From assembly GCA_016707525.1 (NCBI GenBank), contig JADJHP010000004.1:1-64000 (forward strand): a stretch of DNA of 64,000 nucleotides, written 5' to 3'. This document shows, in pieces, positions 48,445 to 57,594 of the stretch (position 1 is the stretch's first letter; each line of letters starts with the position of its first letter). The notes beneath the pieces are model-generated. The model was not told the origin of the DNA and ran no database searches. It saw only the letters and a list, made by a program, of their open reading frames with translations. The position numbers and the translations under genes are program-made. This stretch comes from Ignavibacteriota bacterium. GTDB lineage: Bacteria > Bacteroidota > Ignavibacteria > UBA10030 > UBA6906.

Positions 48445-50217
48445 TCAATCCTTCTTCGTGGTGGACGATGTCCAGATCTTCCGCAGGGAATGTGCCGCCA
48501 TCTTCGGACTGCGGGTCCTGGTGAACACCCCCTTCATGTTGAGCATCACCCGCCGGAGGTTCTGGGGTGTGCGGAAGTCCGCAAAATTCCATACATGCTC
48601 GCCCACCGTGTAGTCCTTCGATCGGAGGACAGCGATGTACGCGCCGAGCAGATTCTCCTGATACTCTTCCGTGAACATCTGGTCCGATACCGAGTGGAGT
48701 CCGGGGATGCTATCCGCACCGAATTCCGTCATCATCACCGGCCGCCTGTACCGTTCATGGATCTGGTCCAGCTCCGCAGTGAGGACCTCCATCGCACGTT
48801 CGAGCTGACCCGGAAACTCATACCATCCGTAATACCTGTTGATACAGACGATGTCGCTGAGTTCCAGGACCGGGTCGTCGATCCCGGCGCGGAGACAGTT
48901 GGGGACGATCATCGGGCGGGAAGGGTCGAGTTCGCGCGCTACGGTGAAGATCTTCTTCCAATAGGCCTTACCGCGGCCATCGCCGTAGCCGTTCTCCCCC
49001 ACCAAATTGGGTTCATTGCCAAGCGCCCACATGATCACAGACGGATGGTTATTGTCGCGTTCGATCAGCCGGCGAACATATTCCCGGTGATGTTCGTAGG
49101 TCGCGCCGTTCACATACCGGAAATCCAGGGAGACCGCAGGCACCTCATCGATCACCAGGATGCCTTTCCGGTCCGCGTACGCCATGCACTCTTCAGCATA
49201 GGGGTAGTGCGACGTGCGGAAAGAGTTGGCACCTATCCATTTCATCAACTGGAAGTCCTTGACCAGCAACGGCAGGTGGAGCCCTTTGCCGACGGCGAAT
49301 GCATCCTCGTGTTTGCCGAACCCTTGAAGATACAGTGGTTTGCCATTCAGGAGCAAGCGGTTTCCGTCGACACGGATCTCCCGGACACCGGCGGAGAGCG
49401 TATATTCATCCACGGCCTCTCCCCCGTCAGCCAGTGCCACGGTCACGGTGTACAGAAACGGATCCTCCGGCGACCAGAACCGGCACCCTTCAAGCACCAG
49501 GTTGACAGACCCCTTCCCGTTCACAAGGGCCGTGGAGGTACTCACCGACGATCCGTTCCCATCGATCCGGATGTGGGCCACCCCCTGCCTGGCACCCGTG
49601 GTCCCGATCGTGAGTTCCACGTTCCCCTTGTCCCCATCGATCGAGGTACCGACCGCGATGCGTTCCAACCGTTGGTGGGGGGTGGCGACGATCACGACCG
49701 GCCGATGGATACCGCCGAACGGTGAGAAGTCGAACCGCGCCGGGGGGAAGGTCTCTTCCCGCATACGCCCTTCTTGTTCATACTGCGAGCTCGTTATCCC
49801 CTGGGGGATCGTTTCATTGCTCAACCTGTTGTCAACCCGGATCGCGATCCGCAGGGTCTGGTCTTCCGTGACCTGATGGGTCAGGGGGAATGAAAACGGA
49901 AGGAATCCGAGGCAATTCTCACCGAGCCGGATGCCATTCACCCACACGGTCGCGTGGTAGTCCGCCGAACCAACGCGGAGTTCGAGATGGTGCGAGGAAA
50001 AGCCACGTGGCAGGTGGACCTCATTGAAATACCACGCCGCGCCGACATAGTGGAGCAGTCCGGCCTCTTCGAGCTGCTCGTTCCAGCTGCCCGGAACAGC
50101 TATCTCCAGATCGGTCTCGCACCTGTTGAACCACGCTTCCTGTTCGCCGGCGTCCCGGGGATCAGTGCGGAAACGCCAGAACCCCGAGAGGTCGATCGTG
50201 CTGCGGAAGGAATTCAT
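48445..50217 (-). CDS. uidA: GH2 beta-glucuronidase
   Basis: 590 aa, no signal peptide, so probably cytoplasmic. Sugar-binding ('WRFRTDPRDAGEQEAWF', 'YVGAAWYFNEVHLP'), immunoglobulin-like and barrel domains are in the usual GH2 order. 'MWALGNEPNLVGENG' holds the acid/base Glu, 'VMMTEFGADSIPGLHS' the nucleophile Glu, and 'LNMKGVFTRTRSPKMAA' the N-x-K pair that reads the glucuronate carboxylate in beta-glucuronidases. Start 50217 is preferred; a GTG at 50232 with AGGTG upstream is possible. Releases glucuronic acid from imported oligosaccharides. Confidence 0.9.
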   Translation of the reverse strand: MNSFRSTIDLSGFWRFRTDPRDAGEQEAWFNRCETDLEIAVPGSWNEQLEEAGLLHYVGAAWYFNEVHLPRGFSSHHLELRVGSADYHATVWVNGIRLGENCLGFLPFSFPLTHQVTEDQTLRIAIRVDNRLSNETIPQGITSSQYEQEGRMREETFPPARFDFSPFGGIHRPVVIVATPHQRLERIAVGTSIDGDKGNVELTIGTTGARQGVAHIRIDGNGSSVSTSTALVNGKGSVNLVLEGCRFWSPEDPFLYTVTVALADGGEAVDEYTLSAGVREIRVDGNRLLLNGKPLYLQGFGKHEDAFAVGKGLHLPLLVKDFQLMKWIGANSFRTSHYPYAEECMAYADRKGILVIDEVPAVSLDFRYVNGATYEHHREYVRRLIERDNNHPSVIMWALGNEPNLVGENGYGDGRGKAYWKKIFTVARELDPSRPMIVPNCLRAGIDDPVLELSDIVCINRYYGWYEFPGQLERAMEVLTAELDQIHERYRRPVMMTEFGADSIPGLHSVSDQMFTEEYQENLLGAYIAVLRSKDYTVGEHVWNFADFRTPQNLRRVMLNMKGVFTRTRSPKMAAHSLRKIWTSSTTKKD

Positions 50218-50316
50218 GATCGGGTAGAGCACACATCACCTCGTTGGATAGAAGAGACCCACGCGCGGGGAGGTTCGGGCGACTCCCGCCCCCCCGCCGC
50301 GTGGCACAACCACCAA

Positions 50317-51852
50317 TCACTTGATCAGGACCATCGTGCGGATCTGCGTTCCCGCCGCGCCACTGAGTCTGCAGAAGTACGTGCCACTGGGAAGTCCGGC
50401 GGCATTGAACTCGACCCGGTGCAGCCCTGCTTCCTGCGTACCATGTGCCAGGAGGGCGACTTCCTGTCCGAGCAGCGAATAGACACGGACCGACACCTCC
50501 ATGCGCTCGGGCAGCGAATATTCGATGGAGGTTGAAGGATTGAACGGATTCGGGAAATTCTGCGCGAGCACGAATCTCTGCGGCGCCTCGACCGGGCGTG
50601 GCACATCGACCGTGATGCCGTAGAGGAACACGGCGCCCAGCGGCTTTCCATCGGTGCCCGCGGTATAGAGCGGGCTTGACGATGCGTACCGAAAATCCCA
50701 CGGCACCTGCGTCGAATCCCAGCTTCCGCGCCCGCTGTCCGGACCGGCGTACAGATTGCGCTTGGACCCGATGGGTACGGCATTGTTCCAGAAGTCCTGC
50801 ATCGGACCGACCTCGTCGCGCGGACCCGCGTTCAATGTGACGGCAAAGCGCGTATTGGAGGCGCTATCGCCGTTGGTGCGGATGAACGAGGCGGTGAGGG
50901 AGTCAAAGATCCCGTTCGGAGTCACCGGGCCACGTGGCCCCGTGGTACCGGTATATCCCGCAAGCATACCCGGGGTCATGAGGAAGTTGTTGTGATGGAC
51001 GCGCACCACCTGCGGCGTTCCGCCGACCGTGTCGGCGCGGAGGCGAAGACAGGTGATCTGCGAACCCCACGTGGTGACGGAATCGTCTCCCATGAAGGAG
51101 GTGTTGATGAAGAGGTTGTTCATCACGTGCGCCGTCTTCACCTCACCCATCGCGAGAAGATCGTCAAAGATGTTCACGACGGTGTTATGGTTGAAGCGGA
51201 AGTAGTTCAGGATGCCACCACCATCGCGCATCAACCGGCCGGTCAGATTGTAGATGACGTTGTCCTCGATGACCACCGAATCCACGTTCTGCCCGCGGTC
51301 GTCCCAGGCACGGCCGTTGTTGTCGGCCATCAGGCCCAGGTTGGACAGGACCGACCGGGTGACGAACCACTTGGTATTCGCGCTTTCGATGCGCAGAACG
51401 GACTGGAGGTCGCGATCGAACTGGCACCCGGTGATCGTGATCTTGATGTTGGCCCCGGCGGTCCGGAGGCTGTTCTGCTTCAGCGTGCCACCTGCGTCAA
51501 CGGCATTGATATACAATTCCTCGAGCGTGACGTCGCCCGCCGGCAGGAAACACCGCGCGGTCCCTGCAAAGGGACGAATGATCGGACGTTTGCCTGCGCC
51601 CGCGGCGGCGCGGAGACGGAGGTGATATCCCGAATTGGCAATGGGGGTCTTGACGGTGTAGTACCCGTTCCGTTCAAGCTCGTACACGGTGTTGGGGTTC
51701 GCGGCACGGTTGGTTGCGTCCGCGTCGAGCGTGGCTTCGATCACGCCATCACCCGACATGATCGGGACCACACGTTCGGCCTGAGCATACACGTCCGATG
51801 CGAGCAGCGCGATGGCGCACACCACGAACAGAGAGGCGAGCAGATGTTTCAT
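50317..51852 (-). CDS. T9SS-exported right-handed beta-helix protein, partner of the uronate-locus TBDR
   Basis: 511 aa, intact. GGAAGG ribosome site, signal peptide MKHLLASLFVVCAIALLASDVYAQ. Parallel beta-helix turns are visible: 'ITITGCQFDRDLQ', 'VVIEDNVIYNLTG', 'FRFNHNTVVNIFD', 'AHVMNNLFINTSF', 'VVRVHHNNFLMTP'. 'GTDGKPLGAVFLYG' precedes the T9SS tail ('AQNFPNPFNPSTSIEYSLP', 'YSLLGQEVALLAHG', 'SGTYFCRLSG'). It begins 40 bp after the TBDR. It shares layout, but little sequence, with the beta-helix proteins at 4.3-6.0 kb and 62.0-63.7 kb. Likely a surface glycan-binding partner; lyase activity is not excluded. Confidence 0.85.
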   Translation of the reverse strand: MKHLLASLFVVCAIALLASDVYAQAERVVPIMSGDGVIEATLDADATNRAANPNTVYELERNGYYTVKTPIANSGYHLRLRAAAGAGKRPIIRPFAGTARCFLPAGDVTLEELYINAVDAGGTLKQNSLRTAGANIKITITGCQFDRDLQSVLRIESANTKWFVTRSVLSNLGLMADNNGRAWDDRGQNVDSVVIEDNVIYNLTGRLMRDGGGILNYFRFNHNTVVNIFDDLLAMGEVKTAHVMNNLFINTSFMGDDSVTTWGSQITCLRLRADTVGGTPQVVRVHHNNFLMTPGMLAGYTGTTGPRGPVTPNGIFDSLTASFIRTNGDSASNTRFAVTLNAGPRDEVGPMQDFWNNAVPIGSKRNLYAGPDSGRGSWDSTQVPWDFRYASSSPLYTAGTDGKPLGAVFLYGITVDVPRPVEAPQRFVLAQNFPNPFNPSTSIEYSLPERMEVSVRVYSLLGQEVALLAHGTQEAGLHRVEFNAAGLPSGTYFCRLSGAAGTQIRTMVLIK

Positions 51853-51892
51853 TGAGCCTTCCTTTCCGGGAAGAAATGGAACAGTGAACTGG

Positions 51893-54742
51893 TCAGAGGT
51901 CGATCCGTATGCCAAGATCCATCGTCCAGCCAAAGTACTCCTCGCGGATCGGGGAACCGATGGTGCCGAGATACGACCCTTCGGGGAGACTGCTGATGTT
52001 GTTGATGTTCGCCAGCAGCGCAAGGCCGGGCATGAACTTATACTGCATGGAAACGTCCCAGCGGAGGAACGACTTGGAGTAACCGTCCTGCTGCGGCGTT
52101 GCGCCGACGAATTGGAGCGCATCCCCCTGGTACGTCATCGAGACCCGTACCGAGAGACCTTTCTTCTCATAGCCGAGCGTTGCATTCACAAGCTGGTCGG
52201 CCTGGCCCGGCATACGCGATTCCCGTGTCGAGTCGACGTACTGGATGAAGGTCTGGGGATTCGGCGGCCGTTTGAACGTGCGGATGATCTGATACGGGAA
52301 GTAGGTCTTCGACCGCATCAGGGAGTAGTTGAAATTCACGAGCAGTCCGTCGAAGGGTTCCGGCAACATACTCAGATTCGATTGGACCTCCACTTCCATC
52401 CCGTACACATTCGTCTCATAGGGCGAGTTCTCGGGATGGTAGTAGTCCACCTGTCCGGCCCCGAGGATCGACGTAGCGCGGGATTTCCTGATGTAGGTGA
52501 TACCATCGAGGGACTTGTAGAAACCCGCCAGGGTGAGGAGGCCGTAGTCGCTGTACATGGACACGATGAGGTCGTAGTTCCTGACACGCGTGTTGTTCAG
52601 AAAGGGTTCGCCCCGTTCCAGGCCATCGCTCGTTTCGCGTTCCCACGGGGCGAGGTCGAGGTAATTCGGACGCGAGAGCGTCCGGGTGAACGCCAGGCGG
52701 ACATCGGCCCAGTCCGCGGCACGATACCGGAGATGGATCATGGGAAGGAATTCCGACTCCACACGGGTCCCGATCGTATCGACGCCCGGACTCGCGATCT
52801 CGTCCCCGTTCTCATCGTAGCTCAGCACGGAGCTGTGCTTGCTCACATAATGTGTCGACGTGCGTTCATAGCGCACTCCGGGAAGGAACATGATACGCGG
52901 GCCAAGATTGATGGTGGTCATCACGTAGCCTGCAGCGATACGTTCGCCGGCGTTATAGTCCTTCAGGTCGGTCTCGTAGTCGGGCTTATACAGGGACTGA
53001 TATCTGTCCCTGAAACCATCGAGCTGTTCACGGGACAGCGGGCCGGCCGGGCCCACGAGATACCTGCCTTCCAGGAAGTTGTCGATCGTGAACCCGTTGT
53101 CCTTGAAGTTGCCGATGTTCGGATAAAGGTAGAGCACCGACCCCGGGCGCCATGTCCGGCCGGAGTCGGACTGCATGATCGGCTCAAAGTCCTTTCCCTC
53201 GATGTAACGGAAGTCGCCGTCCAGCGATCGTTCCTTGTCACGGTACTTTCCCCCGAACTTGATCTCTCCGGTGATCAGGTCGCAGGCAGTGAACGGCAGC
53301 GTGAGGTCGATCTGCGCCGTCAGGTCACGGTCGCGGATCACCTGGCTTCCGTAGGTGTCCGTGTAGAAGATGGTATTGGCGGTATCGTTGCGTGCCTGCG
53401 CGATGGCATCATCGATGCTCCGGATGCCGGTCTGGTTCACATATGCCGCGAGTTCGCGGAATTCGGATTCGTGCGAGAAGGGCGTGTTCTGTCGGGAGAT
53501 GAGTGACGAGAACTGCCACGAGACTTTGAGCTGGTCGATCTGGTGCTTGCCAGACAGGGAGTTCGTGAACAGATCGGTGTTGATGTCGCCGCTGCGCAGG
53601 ACATAACGGACGATCGGCGAACTGCCCAGGGAATACCCCTTCCGCCGGCGAACCTCGTCGCGTTCGGTGCGGCTGTACATGGTATTGAAGAGGATCTCGC
53701 CGTCAGGGATCTGATAGTCGAGCACGAGGTTGCCACCATAGCGGTACCGGGTTTCGACCTTATCGACAAGGCTGAGACTGCTGATACGGAGATCGGGTTC
53801 GCCGGAAGCAAGTGTGCCCACGACACCGTAGTCGGCTGAGAGGTTGTCCGATCCGCGGTTGGCCCTCTGCCAGTTGCCCGACGCGATCACTCCCAGGCGG
53901 GTATCGAGGAAGCGGTCAGAAACCGTCACGCTCCCACGGAAATTTGCCCAGTCGTTGTTCAGCTTGTTATAGCCACCCAGGACCCGGACATCGGAAGAGA
54001 ATCCTTCATCGGCCTTCTTCAGGGCGAAGTTCACCGTCCCGCCAACCGCATCGGCATCCTGATCGGGCGTGAGCGCCTTCACGACTTCGATCCCCGCAAG
54101 GATGTCCGAGGAGATCATACTCAGGTCCACAGAACGGTTCTGCGGATCCGTTGCCGGGATCTTCTGACCATTCACCGTGATCGCGTTGTACGCGGGGGCG
54201 AGGCCACGGATCACGACCTTGCTCCCTTCCCCCGCATCACGCTCGATCGAAATGCCGGGAAGCCGCGAAATGGACTCCGCGGCGTTGTTGTCCGGAAGTT
54301 CCTGGATCCGGTCCTTCGACACGACGTTCACGATCCGGCTGGAGGTGAGCTGCTGATTGATGGCAGCACGCTGCCCTCGCAACTGCGCTGTGACGACGAC
54401 TTCCTGGCCCTGGAGTGCTTCGGGAGCCAGGGACGCATCGGCGCGGCCCGTGACTCCCGGGCGGAGGTCAACGGTAGTGCTATCCGAGCCGTATCCGAGA
54501 TACCGGAAGAAGATCGTCGAGCGCCCGGCAGGCAGAGACGCGAGCGTGTACCGCCCTTCGATGTCCGTCACCGTTCCTATGGTCGTCCCTTTGAGGATGA
54601 CGAGAGCTCCCACCAGCGCAGAATTGTCAGTTGCATCCAGTATCCTTCCGGACAGGACGCAATTGGACTGAGCGAGAAGGACCCCCTGGCCCATGCAGCA
54701 GGTGAGCACGGACACGGCCAACAGCAGCGAGCGAGTCTTCAT
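51893..54742 (-). CDS. TonB-dependent receptor of the uronate locus
   Basis: 949 aa, intact. Signal peptide MKTRSLLLAVSVLTCCMGQG... LAQ, then carboxypeptidase-regulatory-like domain ('LSGRILDATDNSALVGALVI', 'DIEGRYTLASLPAG'). The plug is marked by 'INQQLTSSRIVNVVSKDRIQ', 'AAESISRLPGISIERDAGEG' and 'VVIRGLAPAYNAITVNGQKI'. The barrel runs to the terminal strand 'YFGWTMDLGIRIDL'. Of the kind annotated as TonB-dependent receptor family TIGR01782. First gene of a twelve-gene operon, 103 bp after the promoter -10. No SusD follows. Probably imports acidic oligosaccharides released at the cell surface. Confidence 0.93.
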   Translation of the reverse strand: MKTRSLLLAVSVLTCCMGQGVLLAQSNCVLSGRILDATDNSALVGALVILKGTTIGTVTDIEGRYTLASLPAGRSTIFFRYLGYGSDSTTVDLRPGVTGRADASLAPEALQGQEVVVTAQLRGQRAAINQQLTSSRIVNVVSKDRIQELPDNNAAESISRLPGISIERDAGEGSKVVIRGLAPAYNAITVNGQKIPATDPQNRSVDLSMISSDILAGIEVVKALTPDQDADAVGGTVNFALKKADEGFSSDVRVLGGYNKLNNDWANFRGSVTVSDRFLDTRLGVIASGNWQRANRGSDNLSADYGVVGTLASGEPDLRISSLSLVDKVETRYRYGGNLVLDYQIPDGEILFNTMYSRTERDEVRRRKGYSLGSSPIVRYVLRSGDINTDLFTNSLSGKHQIDQLKVSWQFSSLISRQNTPFSHESEFRELAAYVNQTGIRSIDDAIAQARNDTANTIFYTDTYGSQVIRDRDLTAQIDLTLPFTACDLITGEIKFGGKYRDKERSLDGDFRYIEGKDFEPIMQSDSGRTWRPGSVLYLYPNIGNFKDNGFTIDNFLEGRYLVGPAGPLSREQLDGFRDRYQSLYKPDYETDLKDYNAGERIAAGYVMTTINLGPRIMFLPGVRYERTSTHYVSKHSSVLSYDENGDEIASPGVDTIGTRVESEFLPMIHLRYRAADWADVRLAFTRTLSRPNYLDLAPWERETSDGLERGEPFLNNTRVRNYDLIVSMYSDYGLLTLAGFYKSLDGITYIRKSRATSILGAGQVDYYHPENSPYETNVYGMEVEVQSNLSMLPEPFDGLLVNFNYSLMRSKTYFPYQIIRTFKRPPNPQTFIQYVDSTRESRMPGQADQLVNATLGYEKKGLSVRVSMTYQGDALQFVGATPQQDGYSKSFLRWDVSMQYKFMPGLALLANINNISSLPEGSYLGTIGSPIREEYFGWTMDLGIRIDL

Positions 54743-54826
54743 AACTGCTTCCAGAATGTTGAAAACCAGGGGTATTGCCGGAGCAAGTACTGCATACCCA
54801 AGAAGTACCTCATGGAGAAGTATGTT

Positions 54827-54844
54827 GGCATACTTGGTATACTT
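54827..54844. promoter_or_regulatory. Operator-like site at the uronate-locus promoter
   Basis: GGCATACTTGGTATACTT (minus strand AAGTATACCAAGTATGCC) directly abuts the -10. It shares 12 of 16 positions with the site at 29845-29860, including both GTAT half-sites and the spacing. A repressor responding to a uronate product is inferred. Confidence 0.45.
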
Positions 54845-54873
54845 AATCTACTAAATCTGAAACGCTTTGTCAA
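54845..54873 (-). promoter_or_regulatory. Sigma-70-type promoter of the twelve-gene uronate operon
   Basis: Minus strand TTGACA (54868-54873), 17-bp spacer, TAGATT (54845-54850), in the 141-bp gap between the GH2 stop (54884) and the TBDR start (54742). No other promoter-like site was noticed between here and the terminator at 31853-31887. Confidence 0.65.
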
Positions 54874-54883
54874 GCAGAGAATG

Positions 54884-57490
54884 CTATTTCCGGCGGACCG
54901 TCAACGCCATATGATCCCTACAGACAAAACTTCCTACTACCCCAGCAGCCTCAAGGGTGTTAACCCCTTCCTGGAGAGGGATCATCCACCGGAAGACGCC
55001 GGAATTCTTCTGTTTCCCGGCCGATGCGCCATTGATGATCAGCTCCACTTCATCACAGTTGCTATACACGGTGAGCTCAACCGGTACCCCGGGCTCCGAG
55101 ACGAGCTCGGTGCGTGTGTGCGATACGATATACACCATCGGGTCGCTCGTCCACTGCGACTTGTAGAAGTAATACAGGTCCTTCGGCTTCCTCCAGGCAT
55201 CCCAGATCCCCTTCTGATTCACACGGGGGATGTTCCCGATCTTGAAGGGCGAGGCAAAATCAAAAGCGGTCCACACGGTCGACCCGCTGACGAACGGACG
55301 CGAACTGATCGCCTTCCAGTAATGCTCATGGTACTTCAACTGATACTCTTCACTATGGTCGAACAGCGCGGGCCGGCCGACATGGTACCCCCTCTTCGAT
55401 TCGGCTCCATACTCACTGATGAACAGCACACGGCGCGGATGGTCACGGTGCTCGCGGTCGAGCGCCGGCGCGAGATCCTCCATCCGCGGCGTATACCAGC
55501 CGAAGTACCGGTTCCTCCCTATCACATCCGTGATGTCCGCCACACTGTCGTCACGGAGGTCGTTGTGTGCCTGTGCCGTCAGTCGCGTGGGATCCATCTC
55601 CTTCGCCAGCGCATTCAGGGCCCGGAGCAGATCCGTCACCGGACGCACGGCTCCCGCCTCGGCATAGTCCGTCAAGCATTCATTCCCTAGGCCCCAGAGG
55701 ATGACCGATGGGCGGTTCCGGTCACGCTCGATCATCTCCCGCATCATCGTCATCGCGTTCGTCACGAACGAGGGCCCTCCGATCGAGTTGACGATCGGGA
55801 TCTCCTCCCACACAAGCAACCCGAGGCTGTCGCACGCGGCGAGGACGGAAGGGTCCTGCGGATAGTGCGCCAGACGCACAACGTTCGCACCCAGCCCTTT
55901 GATAAGCACCATGTCCCGCACGTGGAGCGAATCAGGAAGGGCGATGCCGAGCATGGGAAACTCCTGGTGACGGTTCACCCCTTTGAGCCGGAGCGGCTGC
56001 CCATTGAGCGCGAATCCCGAATCAGGATCGAACGAGAACCACCGGAAGCCGATCCGATCGGTCACATCATCGAGAACGCGTCCATCGCGAAGTACCTGGG
56101 TGTGGACCGTGTAGAGGGTCGGGTGCTCCGGGGACCACAGGTCTATAGAGCGAATATCTTCGCTGGCCAACCGGACGCGGCTCTCTGACCGCGGGGCAAG
56201 CACCAGCCGCTCGCCGAACGATGTGACGATCTCGTGCCCGCCATTGACCACAACACATCGGATCTCCACAGCTTCATCCGTCGGTCCAGCATTGCTGACC
56301 GACGCATCCACCTTCAGCCTCCCCCCCCCGTCAGGCCCGGCCGTTGGCACGAGCGCCGGAACACCATTGATGCGCAGTGGGCCTGTGACCGTGAGCAACA
56401 CATCGCGGTAGAGCCCACCGTACATGGCATAATCCGCTGTGTGCGGCGGGAGGTCGTGATCGAACGCGTTGTCGACGCGCACAGCAAGGAGATTCGGTAT
56501 CCCGCCCTGAGCAAGGTATGGCGTAACGTCAAAGGAGAACCCGGTGTACCCGCCTTTGTGTGTCCCGAGATGGTGGCCGTTCAGCCAGACGTCGGCCTTC
56601 TGGAAAGCGCCCTCGAACCCGACCCACACCTGTTGCCCTTTCAGGGCTTCTTCGAGCGTGAACTCCTTTCGATACCATCCCGGCCCGCGGTAGTAACCGT
56701 TGTTCACCTCGAAGCCATCGTCCACGTTGCGCCCGTCGAACAGATCGGTGGCATTCCAGCAATGCGGGATCGTCACCTGCTCCCATCCGCGCGTGGACGT
56801 CCCCCGGGCTGCACCGTTCTGCACATCCCCCTTTGTGAACTTCCATCCGTCATTCAGGAGGGTCGTCCTCCGCGGCGAACCATGGGCAGGCTCTATGAAC
56901 CATGGGCGGAATTCACTCGCCATACGGAGGACGCCGGCAAAGCCAAGCCCGGACCGTTCGAAACGGATAGGCACCACCTTCGCAACACCGAAGACCCGCG
57001 CGCTGATCGAGAGCGAATCCGACCCCCCGGCCTGACGATACCCGAAGATCACGAGTTCCCTCTCGATCACGTTCTCCCGGTACCATGCCCAGGTGAGCCC
57101 GTTGCCCGCGATGTGCTCCGATACGTCCTTCGCGAACTTCATGCGGCGGTGCAACGTCTTCAGCATGACGTCGGAGTAGAGCCGTCCATCGGCGAACACG
57201 AAGGAGAGGGGTGCGCCGTTGACCGTGATCCCTTTCGCCGCAACCCAGGTCCACCCCGGGCGGAGCACCGGATTGACGACCAGGCCTTCATCGGTCACAC
57301 GTACATCGACCACCGACGCTGGCGCGATCGACCCGCTCGCCAGCCCGGCGTTCACCCGCACATCGGGGGTGAGAATGGTCGCATTCTTGAATGAGATGCT
57401 GCCGTCGGTCTGCGACCTGACCGGGCCACCGATCAGCACAGTGATCATCGATACGGTCAGGAAAAGCCGTCGCCCGCGTGCTGCGTACAT
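54884..57490 (-). CDS. GH2 beta-galactosidase-like enzyme with N-terminal extension
   Basis: 868 aa, intact, with signal peptide. Residues about 25-205 are an extra beta-rich domain ahead of the GH2 sugar-binding domain, which begins near 'TTLLNDGWKFTKGD'. 'QVTIPHCWNATDLFDG', 'GGLYRDVLLTVTGP' and 'LRLKGVNRHQEFPMLG' are family strands. 'ILWGLGNECLTDYAE' carries the acid/base Glu and 'LFISEYGAESKRGYHVG' the nucleophile Glu. 'RVNQKGIWDAWRKPKDLYYF' fits the galactosidase side of the family better than the glucuronidase side. Last gene of the galactoside locus, 104 bp after GH36. Confidence 0.88.
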   Translation of the reverse strand: MYAARGRRLFLTVSMITVLIGGPVRSQTDGSISFKNATILTPDVRVNAGLASGSIAPASVVDVRVTDEGLVVNPVLRPGWTWVAAKGITVNGAPLSFVFADGRLYSDVMLKTLHRRMKFAKDVSEHIAGNGLTWAWYRENVIERELVIFGYRQAGGSDSLSISARVFGVAKVVPIRFERSGLGFAGVLRMASEFRPWFIEPAHGSPRRTTLLNDGWKFTKGDVQNGAARGTSTRGWEQVTIPHCWNATDLFDGRNVDDGFEVNNGYYRGPGWYRKEFTLEEALKGQQVWVGFEGAFQKADVWLNGHHLGTHKGGYTGFSFDVTPYLAQGGIPNLLAVRVDNAFDHDLPPHTADYAMYGGLYRDVLLTVTGPLRINGVPALVPTAGPDGGGRLKVDASVSNAGPTDEAVEIRCVVVNGGHEIVTSFGERLVLAPRSESRVRLASEDIRSIDLWSPEHPTLYTVHTQVLRDGRVLDDVTDRIGFRWFSFDPDSGFALNGQPLRLKGVNRHQEFPMLGIALPDSLHVRDMVLIKGLGANVVRLAHYPQDPSVLAACDSLGLLVWEEIPIVNSIGGPSFVTNAMTMMREMIERDRNRPSVILWGLGNECLTDYAEAGAVRPVTDLLRALNALAKEMDPTRLTAQAHNDLRDDSVADITDVIGRNRYFGWYTPRMEDLAPALDREHRDHPRRVLFISEYGAESKRGYHVGRPALFDHSEEYQLKYHEHYWKAISSRPFVSGSTVWTAFDFASPFKIGNIPRVNQKGIWDAWRKPKDLYYFYKSQWTSDPMVYIVSHTRTELVSEPGVPVELTVYSNCDEVELIINGASAGKQKNSGVFRWMIPLQEGVNTLEAAGVVGSFVCRDHMALTVRRK

Positions 57491-57594
57491 GAGTACTCCA
57501 GTGTTAGCTTTATGGTGAGTTGCCCGGGACAGTCAGACGGAAGACGGCAGTCCTGCCGGCGCCGGAAATGTGCAGTTCCGTCGCACGCCGGGCT

